Assembly (NCBI GenBank): GCA_025465385.1
Contig: JAODNG010000044.1
Coordinates: 1-10,576, forward strand
From: Pseudonocardiales bacterium
GTDB taxonomy: Bacteria > Actinomycetota > Actinomycetes > Mycobacteriales > Pseudonocardiaceae
Direction: 5' to 3'
Length of the DNA stretch: 10,576 bases
Shown here piece after piece: positions 1 to 5,875 of the stretch (positions within the stretch are counted from its first letter, which is position 1; each line of letters starts with the position of its first letter). The translations under genes and the position numbers were made by a program. Under the pieces are notes generated by a model. That model had not been told where the DNA came from and did not search any database. It saw nothing but the letters and a program-made list of their open reading frames with translations.

Positions 1-46
1 TGGAACCCTCATCACCCGCCGCAACATCGCTAACCGGCAAGCATAG
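1..46 (+). CDS. Possible C-terminal end of a truncated reading frame
   Basis: The second plus-strand frame is open from the window edge and ends at a TAG at 44-46, giving the residues GTLITRRNIANRQA. The fragment is rich in Arg and Asn and could be the end of a gene lying mostly outside the window. At 14 residues, chance is an equally good explanation and no family can be assigned. It would converge on ssrA across the spacer that follows. Confidence 0.2.
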   Translation, partial: GTLITRRNIANRQA

Positions 47-238
47 GACCTTCCACAAAAGCCACCTGCCGCTCAATAGCCCAAGGCGCCACCCCGACAC
101 CCCGCAAGATCGACTCCGATTAAGCTCACACCCTCGTCGGCATGAGCGGACGTCGTCCGCTCATGCGGCGCGAGCGAGATGCGGATCGCGACTCTCTTCC
201 GTAGCGGCAAGGAGAAGGGACTCGCACACCGGAGAAAC
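47..238. other. Spacer with no recognised gene
   Basis: No frame here has a protein-like composition. The minus-strand frame covering 73-267 starts inside the ssrA terminator stem and looks like chance. The only structure I can point to is the inverted repeat at 140-166. The 3' end of ssrA is a common integration site for phages and islands, and this stretch lies just beyond it, but I see no integrase and no duplicated ssrA tail. Confidence 0.5.
140..166. repeat. 12-bp perfect inverted repeat with a 3-base loop
   Basis: GCATGAGCGGAC at 140-151 is followed by the loop GTC and then its exact reverse complement at 155-166. No T-run follows on either strand, so it is not a textbook intrinsic terminator. 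It could end transcription arriving from the left edge, back up the ssrA terminator, or be a protein-binding site. The repeat is plain in the sequence; its role is open. Confidence 0.55.
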
Positions 239-271
239 ACGAGTGCCCAGGTCAGAGACCTGGGCACTCGT
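239..271 (-). terminator. Intrinsic terminator of ssrA
   Basis: A perfect 15-bp stem (239-253 with 257-271) closes on the 3-base loop AGA. On the minus strand the stem is followed by GTTTCT, a short and imperfect U-tract. It begins one base past the last bases of the mature tmRNA, which is where an ssrA terminator is expected. The right arm touches the RNA end, so 3' trimming must remove the whole hairpin. Confidence 0.85.
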
Positions 272-272
272 C

Positions 273-641
273 GGTGGAGGTGCCGGGAATCGAACCCGGG
301 TCCTCCGTCGCCTCGTCAGGGCTTCTCCGTGCGCAGTCCACTAAGCCTCTACTCGGATCCACCGGTCACGCGGACCAGCCGGTGTGACGATCCCAGTCGC
401 TGTAGGTGTCCCATCCAGACCCCGCGACCGGGCCTGGCGGTGAGTCCCCTTACTGGTGCCGGGGTCCGGGGCGGGGACACCCCCGGTCCGACACAGTCGC
501 TACTCGCTCAGGCGGCGAGGGCGAACTGGCGCTGACTAGAGTCGGCGCTTATTGGTGTGCGATGACGCTTACGGTGGTCTCTCGCCTGCACCGGCACGCT
601 TCCCACTGACTTAACGTCCAGAGTCGAAACCGTTCACCCCC
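273..641 (-). ncRNA. ssrA: Transfer-messenger RNA (tmRNA)
   Basis: The RNA rescues stalled ribosomes with SmpB: it accepts alanine, enters the A site, and its internal frame tags the nascent protein for proteolysis. The 5' end GGGGGTG (641-635) pairs with CACCTCC (282-276) to form the acceptor stem. A GGTTTCGAC D-arm segment lies near the 5' end and a T-arm GGTTCGATTCC near the 3' end. The tag frame runs from the resume codon GCC at 546-544 to TGA at 510-508 and encodes ADSSQRQFALAA, ending in the usual ALAA degron and resembling the mycobacterial tag. After the discriminator A (275) the gene reads CCG, so the last A of CCA is not encoded. The length of about 369 nt is normal for a one-piece tmRNA. 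smpB lies about 1 kb upstream on the same strand. Confidence 0.96.
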
Positions 642-659
642 TTGTCGGGCTGCTTAACC

Positions 660-665
660 ATCCTA
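660..665 (-). promoter_or_regulatory. Candidate -10 element for ssrA
   Basis: On the minus strand TAGGAT (665 to 660) is a good actinobacterial -10 hexamer and lies 18 bases before the mature tmRNA 5' end. Transcription would start around 653, leaving about 12 bases for RNase P to remove. No good -35 lies 16-18 bases upstream. The position between the amidohydrolase stop (690) and ssrA supports a separate ssrA promoter. Confidence 0.45.
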
Positions 666-689
666 GAGTAACGCCTGGACGTCCGATCT

Positions 690-1628
690 TCATCCCCGAT
701 GCCCAGCAGCGCCGAGCTGCAGTAACCGAGCAGGCGTGTCGTGCACCACCGCGCGCAGGAAAGCGACACCCAGCCGGTCGTCGGCGGCCGCCCAGCCCGC
801 CACGGCCCGCAGCTGGGTCGCGTAGTCGTAGGGGATGTTCGGGAAATCGGTGCCCAACGCGATCCGGTCGGCCACGTCGACCAATTGTGCAGTCCAGTCC
901 GACGGCAATGGGGCTACTGCCTCGGCAAAGGGCACCCCGACCATGGTCGTATCTAGGTGCACCCTGGGATAACGCCGCACCAGATTCAGCGCATCGCCGT
1001 AGTCGGGCAGCCCGGCGTGCGCCAGTACCGCGACGAGCTGGGGATGAGCAGCGAGCACCTCACCGAATATATCCAGACCGGTGTAGGGCCCGGCGGCGCC
1101 CGGTCCGTGCCCGCAATGCACGACAACCGGGACGCCCGCTTCAGTCAGTAAACCCCACGCCCCGTCGAGCAGTGAGTCCCGCGGGTCGAAGCCACCTACC
1201 TGCACATGCACCTTGACGCAACGCGCGCCAGCTGCCAGCGCTCGCGCCAGGTATTCGACAACACCCGGTTCGGGATAGAGCGTTGCTGTGAGCACGGCCT
1301 CCGGCACCGCGGCGGCGAATTCGGCGACCCAGCCGTTGAGCCAGTCCGCCATGCCTGGTTTATGCGGGTAGACCAGCGGCGCGAACGCCCGCACGTGCAT
1401 GGCCCGCAGCACCGCGACGCGATCGTCCTGGGGCAGCCGGTAGTGCACCGGCCAGGGAGTGCCGTAGCGCTCTGCAGCCTGGTCGAAGAAGGCCCACACC
1501 TTGGCCATCACCTGATCGGGCAGGAAGTGCACGTGCAGGTCGATCAGCCCGTCCAGCCCCAGCGCGGCCGCCCACGCCGCGACATCGGCGTCATCGACGG
1601 GCGGCGCGGTCACCGGGTCGCGGCTCAC
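690..1628 (-). CDS. Amidohydrolase-2 family metal-dependent hydrolase
   Basis: A 312-residue TIM-barrel protein of the amidohydrolase-2 type (the family of ACMS decarboxylase-like and other metal-dependent hydrolases). Visible metal-site signatures are HVH at residues 32-34, His171 in VVVHCGHGP, His204 in AHAG and Asp261 in LGTDFPNIPY. These correspond to the usual His-x-His, two later His and terminal Asp set. Substrate cannot be read from sequence. I take the GTG at 1628-1626 as the start: it follows the smpB TAA with no gap, and the GGGG before that stop can act as ribosome-binding site, so translation is probably coupled to smpB. The stop is followed 25 bases on by the ssrA -10 element. 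No signal peptide or membrane segment is visible, so it should be cytoplasmic. Whether it has any link to trans-translation is unknown; the position may be only operon economy. Confidence 0.85.
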   Translation of the reverse strand: MSRDPVTAPPVDDADVAAWAAALGLDGLIDLHVHFLPDQVMAKVWAFFDQAAERYGTPWPVHYRLPQDDRVAVLRAMHVRAFAPLVYPHKPGMADWLNGWVAEFAAAVPEAVLTATLYPEPGVVEYLARALAAGARCVKVHVQVGGFDPRDSLLDGAWGLLTEAGVPVVVHCGHGPGAAGPYTGLDIFGEVLAAHPQLVAVLAHAGLPDYGDALNLVRRYPRVHLDTTMVGVPFAEAVAPLPSDWTAQLVDVADRIALGTDFPNIPYDYATQLRAVAGWAAADDRLGVAFLRAVVHDTPARLLQLGAAGHRG

Positions 1629-2102
1629 TTACCCCATGCCCTTGGCGCGCCGCCCCAAAACTCGCGCCACCTCGCGGTTCGCGTCACGCTTGGCCAGGTC
1701 AGCGCGCTTATCGTAGGACCGCTTGCCGCGGCCCAGCGCGATCTCCACCTTGACCTTGCCGTCGGAGAAGTACATCGACAACGGCACCAGCGCCAGCCCA
1801 CTCTCCCTGGTCTTGCCGATCAGCCGGAGGATCTCCTTGCGGTGCAGCAGCAACTTGCGGGTCCGCCGGGGCTCGTGGTTGGTCCAGCTGCCTTGCGTGT
1901 ATTCCGGGATGTGCAGGTTGCGGAGCCACACCTCACCGTCATCGACGCTGGCGAAGGCGTCGGTCAGAGAGGCGCGGCCGGCACGTAGCGACTTCACTTC
2001 CGTGCCGGTAAGCACGATGCCCGCCTCGTAGGTGTCCAAGATCTCGTAATCATGCCGAGCCCGCCGGTTCGAGGCGATCACCTTGCGACCGTGTTCTTTC
2101 AT
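1629..2102 (-). CDS. smpB: SsrA-binding protein SmpB
   Basis: SmpB binds the tRNA-like domain of tmRNA, stands in for its missing anticodon stem and delivers it to stalled ribosomes. The 157-residue length is typical. Family signatures are the start KVIASNRRARHDYEI, the GTEVKSLRAGR segment at residues 33-43, LRNLHIPEY, and the basic tail with GRGKRSYDKRADLAKRD that inserts into the empty mRNA channel. The ATG at 2102-2100 has an AAGGG a few bases upstream. The gene lies 73 bases after ftsX, abuts the amidohydrolase gene, and is about 1 kb from its RNA partner ssrA. An ftsE-ftsX-smpB order is also found in mycobacteria. Confidence 0.97.
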   Translation of the reverse strand: MKEHGRKVIASNRRARHDYEILDTYEAGIVLTGTEVKSLRAGRASLTDAFASVDDGEVWLRNLHIPEYTQGSWTNHEPRRTRKLLLHRKEILRLIGKTRESGLALVPLSMYFSDGKVKVEIALGRGKRSYDKRADLAKRDANREVARVLGRRAKGMG

Positions 2103-2175
2103 GGCGCCCTTCGGGTGCCTTGTGAGTGGAGATGCGAGCTATAGCTTTCCTCGCCACCCACAAACGCGCAGTGCA

Positions 2176-3078
2176 TCATGTCCGTACGTAGAGCCGTAGC
2201 GTCAGGTATCCGGTCAGTGCGGCGACCACGGAGCCCACCAACAGCAGGACTGGCGCAACCGAGAAGATGTCCGCGTAGCCGATCCGCGGCACGATCGCCG
2301 CCTCGAAAACGCCAGCCAACACCCGGTCTACGAAGGCGACCTTGCCGATCACCAGGCCGACGATCGCCAGTACTCCCCCGACCACGCCGGCAACCACCGC
2401 CTCAAGGAGGAACGGCAGCTGGGTGTACCAGCGGGAAGCGCCGGTCAGGCGCATGACGCCGACCTCTGCGCGCCGGGTGAACGCCGAGATCTGGATCGTG
2501 TTGGAGATCAGCAGCAGCGCCGCGAGAGCCTGGATCAGCGCGATCACAAAAGTGGCGTTGCGCAACCCGTCCAGGGCCCGGAACAGCTGCCGTAGGTACT
2601 CGCCCTGGTCGGTGACCCGATCCACGCCGGGGCGGCCGGTAAACGCCTTAGCGATGGAGGGAAACCGTGCCGGATCGGACAGCTGAACTCGCAGCGACGC
2701 TGGGAGCGCCTCGGGCCGGGCCAGCTGCAGCAGCTCCGGCTGACCCTGGAAGATCCGCTGGAACCGCGCGAAGGCGGCCTGCCTGCTCTCGAATATCACC
2801 GTCTGCACGCCGGGAGCGGATTCCAACTGCCCGCGCAGGGCAGAGCAGGTACTCGACGTGCAGCCGGGATCGTTCGCGCTGATGTCGGCGCTGAGATACA
2901 CCACGGTCTCGACGCGCTGGTAGTAGTCCTGCTGCATCCGGTCGATGGTGCGGACCACGAGCAGACCCCCGCCGAGCAGGCCGAGTGAGATCGCCGTGGT
3001 CAGGATCATCGCCACGGTCATCGTGACGTTGCGGCGCAGGCCGGTGACGACCTCGCTGAACACGAAGCTGGCGCGCAT
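2176..3078 (-). CDS. ftsX: Cell-division ABC transporter permease FtsX
   Basis: FtsX is the membrane partner of FtsE. The complex does not clearly transport anything; it relays ATP hydrolysis to periplasmic peptidoglycan hydrolases (RipC-type NlpC/P60 enzymes in mycobacteria) at the septum. The 300 residues show the family layout: a short cytoplasmic N-terminus, transmembrane segment 1 (about 18-42), an extracellular domain (about 43-172), then three more segments near 174-197, 222-246 and 272-294. The large outside loop carries two close cysteines (Cys73 and Cys78 in DPGCTSSTC), which could form a disulfide. The ATG at 3078-3076 has no start codon upstream in frame, and its only purine-rich signal (GAGGA) sits about 13 bases away. 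It starts 48 bases after the ftsE stop. Confidence 0.96.
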   Translation of the reverse strand: MRASFVFSEVVTGLRRNVTMTVAMILTTAISLGLLGGGLLVVRTIDRMQQDYYQRVETVVYLSADISANDPGCTSSTCSALRGQLESAPGVQTVIFESRQAAFARFQRIFQGQPELLQLARPEALPASLRVQLSDPARFPSIAKAFTGRPGVDRVTDQGEYLRQLFRALDGLRNATFVIALIQALAALLLISNTIQISAFTRRAEVGVMRLTGASRWYTQLPFLLEAVVAGVVGGVLAIVGLVIGKVAFVDRVLAGVFEAAIVPRIGYADIFSVAPVLLLVGSVVAALTGYLTLRLYVRT

Positions 3079-3126
3079 GGGAAGTGGACATTCCTCGGGT
3101 CGGGGACGGTGGGCTCAGAGCAGGTC

Positions 3127-3816
3127 TCAGCGGCTGACTCCGTAGACGCCGCGGCTCTCGTCCCGGACCACTTGTCCGAGATGGAGTTCGACGACGCGGC
3201 GGCGCATGGAGTCCACGATCGTGTGGTCGTGGGTGGCCATCAGTACCGTGGTACCGGTTCGATTGATCCTTTCCAGCAGCAGCATGATCTCGTGGCTGAT
3301 GTCGCGGTCCAGGTTCCCGGTGGGTTCGTCGGCCAGCAGCACCAGCGGCCGGTTGACGAAGGCTCGGGCGATCGCCACCCGCTGCTGCTCCCCGCCGGAA
3401 AGCTCATGCGGCATCCGGTCCGCCTTGCCCTCCAAACCGACCAGCTCCAGCACCTCGGGGACCACCTTACGAATGGTGTGCCGGGGCTTGCCGATCACCT
3501 CCAGAGCGAAGGCGACGTTCTCGGAGACGGTCTTGTTGGCCAATAGCCGGAAGTCCTGGAACACGCAGCCCACCCGCTGCCGCAGCTGCGGGATGCGACG
3601 TTGGGAGAGCCTGCCGACGTTGAGGTCCGCCACGTACACGTCGCCGGCACTGGCCACCTCCTCGCGCAGCAACAGGCGCAACAAAGTGGACTTCCCCGAT
3701 CCGGACGGTCCGATGAGAAACGCGAACTCTCCCTTTCCCACCGCGACTGTGACGTCATCGAGAGCGGGTCGGGTAGAAGTCCGGTAGGACTTGCTGACGT
3801 GCTCGAGTCGGATCAC
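3127..3816 (-). CDS. ftsE: Cell-division ATP-binding protein FtsE
   Basis: FtsE is the cytoplasmic ATPase of the FtsEX complex at the division site. All nucleotide-binding motifs are present in 229 residues: Walker A GPSGSGKS (36-43), the Q-loop in VFQDFRLL (85-92), signature LSGGEQQR (139-146), Walker B with LLADEPTGNLD (160-170) and the switch His196 in MATHDH. The Asp-Phe-Arg-Leu-Leu following the Q-loop is typical of FtsE rather than of other MacB/LolD-type ATPases. The start is GTG at 3816-3814, with no clear Shine-Dalgarno sequence in front of it. It lies 78 bases after prfB and 48 before ftsX. No mechanosensitive-channel-like genes separate it from prfB, unlike the arrangement I recall in M. 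tuberculosis. Confidence 0.97.
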   Translation of the reverse strand: MIRLEHVSKSYRTSTRPALDDVTVAVGKGEFAFLIGPSGSGKSTLLRLLLREEVASAGDVYVADLNVGRLSQRRIPQLRQRVGCVFQDFRLLANKTVSENVAFALEVIGKPRHTIRKVVPEVLELVGLEGKADRMPHELSGGEQQRVAIARAFVNRPLVLLADEPTGNLDRDISHEIMLLLERINRTGTTVLMATHDHTIVDSMRRRVVELHLGQVVRDESRGVYGVSR

Positions 3817-3894
3817 GAGCGGCGAGTCTACTCATCCAGGTCGGGTACTTGCCGGGCGCCACGGCGAAGGCGCGCCTGCGGATTTCCACCGGTT

Positions 3895-5007
3895 TCAGCC
3901 GGCGACCCGTGCCCCCTCCTGACGACGCCACCGGATACCGGATTCGAGGAAGGCGTCGATGTCCCCGTCGAGCACCGCGGTAGGGTTGCCCACCTCGTAC
4001 TCCGTCCGTAGATCTTTGACCATCTGGTAAGGATGTAGCACGTAGGACCGCATCTGGTTGCCCCACGAGCTGCCCTCGCCCTTGAGCGCGTCCATCTCCG
4101 CCTGCTGCTCGTGGCGCTTGCGCTCCAGCAACCGGGACTGCAGTACCCGCATCGCTGCAGCCCTGTTCTGGATCTGCGATTTCTCGTTCTGGCAGGACAC
4201 CACGATTCCACTCGGCAGATGAGTGATACGCACCGCCGAATCGGTAGTGTTGACACTCTGCCCACCGGGTCCGGAAGATCGAAAAACGTCGATACGAATC
4301 TCATTCTCCGGGATATCGACGTGGTCGGTGGTTTCGGTCACCGGAAGCACCTCGACGCCGGCGAAGGATGTTTGCCGGCGGCCCTGGTTGTCAAATGGTG
4401 AGATCCGGACCAGCCTGTGGGTGCCCTGCTCGACCGACAGCGTGCCGTAGGCGAAGGGCGCCTTGACCACGAACGTCGCCGACTTGATCCCCGCTTCCTC
4501 CGCCGGAGAGATGTCGTAGACCTCGGTAGGGTAACCGTGTCGTTCGGCCCACCGCAGGTACATCCGCATCAGCATCTCCGCCCAGTCAGCCGCGTCCACC
4601 CCGCCGGCCTCCGAACGGATCGTCACCAGAGCGTCGCGCCCGTCATACTCGCCGGCCAGTAGAGTCCGGATCTCCAGCGACGCGATCTCCTTGCGCAGCC
4701 GGTGGTGCTCGGTCTCAGCCTCGCTGCGAGCGCCCTCGTCAGCGCCCTCTTCGGCCAACTCGTAGAGCACCTCCACGTCGTCCAGCCGCTGCCGCAGCCC
4801 TAGCACTCGCCGAAGGTCACCCTGCAGGTGGGCCAGCCTGCTGTTGACCTGTTGGGCGTGGTCAACGTCATCCCACAGGTCGGGGCGGCCGGCCTGCTCT
4901 TGCAGCTCGGCTACCTGAGCCCGCATCCGGTCGATGTCCAGTACAGCCTCGATCCCGGCGAGGGTGGCTGCTAGCTCTTTGAGGTCGGCGGCGACGTCGG
5001 CGTTCAC
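3895..5007 (-). CDS. prfB: Peptide chain release factor 2 (RF2)
   Basis: RF2 recognises UGA and UAA in the ribosomal A site and triggers peptide release. The 370 residues carry the codon-reading SPF tripeptide at 203-205 (VRISPFDNQ) and the catalytic GGQ at 248-250 (SSGPGGQSVNTTDSAV), with an N-terminal helical domain (WDD at 45-47) and the usual C-terminal SYVLHPYQMVKDLRTEYEVGNP. The frame is continuous from the N-terminus, so the programmed UGA frameshift that autoregulates prfB in E. coli is absent, as in other actinobacteria. The start is GTG at 5007-5005, giving the N-terminus MNADVAADLKELAATLAGIEAVLD, which aligns with actinobacterial RF2. It follows the PadR-type gene by 27 bases and precedes ftsE by 78. 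Confidence 0.97.
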   Translation of the reverse strand: MNADVAADLKELAATLAGIEAVLDIDRMRAQVAELQEQAGRPDLWDDVDHAQQVNSRLAHLQGDLRRVLGLRQRLDDVEVLYELAEEGADEGARSEAETEHHRLRKEIASLEIRTLLAGEYDGRDALVTIRSEAGGVDAADWAEMLMRMYLRWAERHGYPTEVYDISPAEEAGIKSATFVVKAPFAYGTLSVEQGTHRLVRISPFDNQGRRQTSFAGVEVLPVTETTDHVDIPENEIRIDVFRSSGPGGQSVNTTDSAVRITHLPSGIVVSCQNEKSQIQNRAAAMRVLQSRLLERKRHEQQAEMDALKGEGSSWGNQMRSYVLHPYQMVKDLRTEYEVGNPTAVLDGDIDAFLESGIRWRRQEGARVAG

Positions 5008-5034
5008 GTCGAGCCAGCGTAGTCGCCCCGCTGC

Positions 5035-5535
5035 TCAGTCCGTGGGGATGGCGTCGAGCAACTTGAGCACCGCGCGCCGGTGCGCCACCGTGAAGTCCGC
5101 GACGGCCTTGGTGTACGGGCTGGTGGCAGCTCTCGCGTCTGCCCTGGCCTCGTCAAGATGACCGAGGTAGACGGCCCGGGCGCTGCTGATCAGGCTGACC
5201 CGCTGCTTGGCGGTGAGCTGTCCGGCGTGCACGAGGCGCAAGATCAGCGGACTGCGCAAATGGTCCGACCCTGAGGTGGAGTTCAGCCAGGACTTGAACG
5301 CGCGCTTACCAGCGGCGGTGAGAATGTACTGCTGGCTGGATCGCGCTCCCCTCTTGCCGAGCCGCAGCAGGCCGGCCTCGGTGAGCACGGGCAGTTCGCG
5401 GTAGACCTGGCTACGGGTGACCCCGAAGAACGACCCGAATCGCTCATCAGCGGCGGCGACCAATTGGCCACCGGTCATCGGGCCCGTGTGCAGCAATCCG
5501 AGCAGGGCGGCCGACGTGGCGTTCAGGTCGCGCAT
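5035..5535 (-). CDS. PadR-family transcriptional regulator
   Basis: A 166-residue regulator with an N-terminal winged helix (about residues 8-75). It starts ATSAALLGLLHTGPMTGGQL, a classic PadR opening, and continues with SQVYRELPVLTEAGLL as recognition helix and following helix. A C-terminal helical part (about 85-160) resembles the dimerising domain of the long (subfamily 1) PadR proteins. Such proteins usually repress a nearby gene and themselves and respond to small aromatic or toxic compounds; the ligand here is unknown. The start is ATG at 5535-5533. The stop is 27 bases before prfB on the same strand, so it may lead or read into the prfB operon, an unusual companion for that block. A cluster of CACTGT boxes 35 to 65 bases upstream of its start is a plausible autoregulatory operator. 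Confidence 0.9.
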   Translation of the reverse strand: MRDLNATSAALLGLLHTGPMTGGQLVAAADERFGSFFGVTRSQVYRELPVLTEAGLLRLGKRGARSSQQYILTAAGKRAFKSWLNSTSGSDHLRSPLILRLVHAGQLTAKQRVSLISSARAVYLGHLDEARADARAATSPYTKAVADFTVAHRRAVLKLLDAIPTD

Positions 5536-5569
5536 CCACCCACGGTGCCACGCCTGCCTGGAACTTGTC

Positions 5570-5599
5570 CACAGTGGTCAACGATCACTGTCCACTGTG
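5570..5599. promoter_or_regulatory. Candidate operator: three CACTGT boxes
   Basis: CACAGTGG at 5570-5577 has its exact reverse complement at 5592-5599. A third half-site, CACTGT, lies at 5586-5591 directly before it, so the right part reads as a tandem pair CACTGTC/CACTGTG. The sites start 35 bases upstream of the PadR-type start codon. This spacing and symmetry suit binding by a winged-helix dimer, most simply PadR autoregulation. No convincing -10 hexamer accompanies it. Confidence 0.5.
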
Positions 5600-5626
5600 C
5601 ATTCACCAGGGCATCCAGGCCGTGGT

Positions 5627-5656
5627 CGAACGACCCGGGGGGCCGACGGTCGTTCG
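5627..5656. promoter_or_regulatory. Candidate TetR-type operator, 9-bp inverted repeat
   Basis: CGAACGACC at 5627-5635 and its exact reverse complement at 5648-5656 flank a 12-base GC-rich centre. Half-sites with ACCGAACG/CGTTCGGT character are common in TetR-family operators. This one lies directly upstream of the TetR-like remnant, so it may be a leftover operator or may still be bound by another regulator. A TANNNT hexamer (TACGAT, 5658-5663) follows on the plus strand. Function is inference. Confidence 0.4.
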
Positions 5657-5685
5657 GTACGATCCGACCGCCCCGACACTCTTCA

Positions 5686-5862
5686 CGGTTGCTGCGCGAG
5701 ACCGGCCTCACGCCGGCGGTCGCAGACCTGCGGGCGACGCTCGCCTACGCCGCGTATCTCGGACACGCCCAGCTTGCTCTCACCACGCCCGGAGCGCTGC
5801 CCCGCACCTCACGAGCCAGAAAAGAACTCATCGACGAGCTGGCCGCCGTTCTGCTCGGCTGA
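5686..5862 (+). pseudogene. C-terminal remnant of a TetR-family regulator
   Basis: The plus-strand frame ending in TGA at 5860-5862 reads LLRETGLTPAVADLRA, then TLAYAAYLGHAQLALT, then a terminal RKELIDELAAVLLG. This is the pattern of the last two to three helices of actinobacterial TetR-type ligand domains (a TPA-x-A-x-x-RA helix, a YAAYLG core, then a helix ending in a LxxLxAALL-like motif). The frame stays open upstream to 5464, but those residues (rich in Pro, Arg and Ser, and overlapping the antiparallel PadR gene) look non-coding, and there is no helix-turn-helix anywhere upstream. The piece is about 59 residues of an expected 190-200, so it appears to be the tail of a gene that lost its 5' part. 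It converges on the oxidoreductase gene with 13 bases between stops. A small expressed protein cannot be excluded. Confidence 0.65.
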
Positions 5863-5875
5863 CCAGCCCAGGATT

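Noticed and set aside
1206..1988. 260-residue plus-strand frame opposite the amidohydrolase and smpB
   Set aside because: It is a long open frame created by high GC content opposite two well-recognised minus-strand genes, with Arg/His/Gln/Pro-rich residues and no family pattern.
4900..5007. Programmed frameshift in prfB
   Set aside because: The frame is continuous from the GTG start through the N-terminal domain with no in-frame UGA, so the E. coli-type autoregulatory frameshift is absent.
5464..5685. Full 132-residue gene ending at 5862
   Set aside because: The first 74 residues are Arg/Pro/Ser-rich, overlap the antiparallel PadR gene and cover inverted repeats; only the tail looks like protein.
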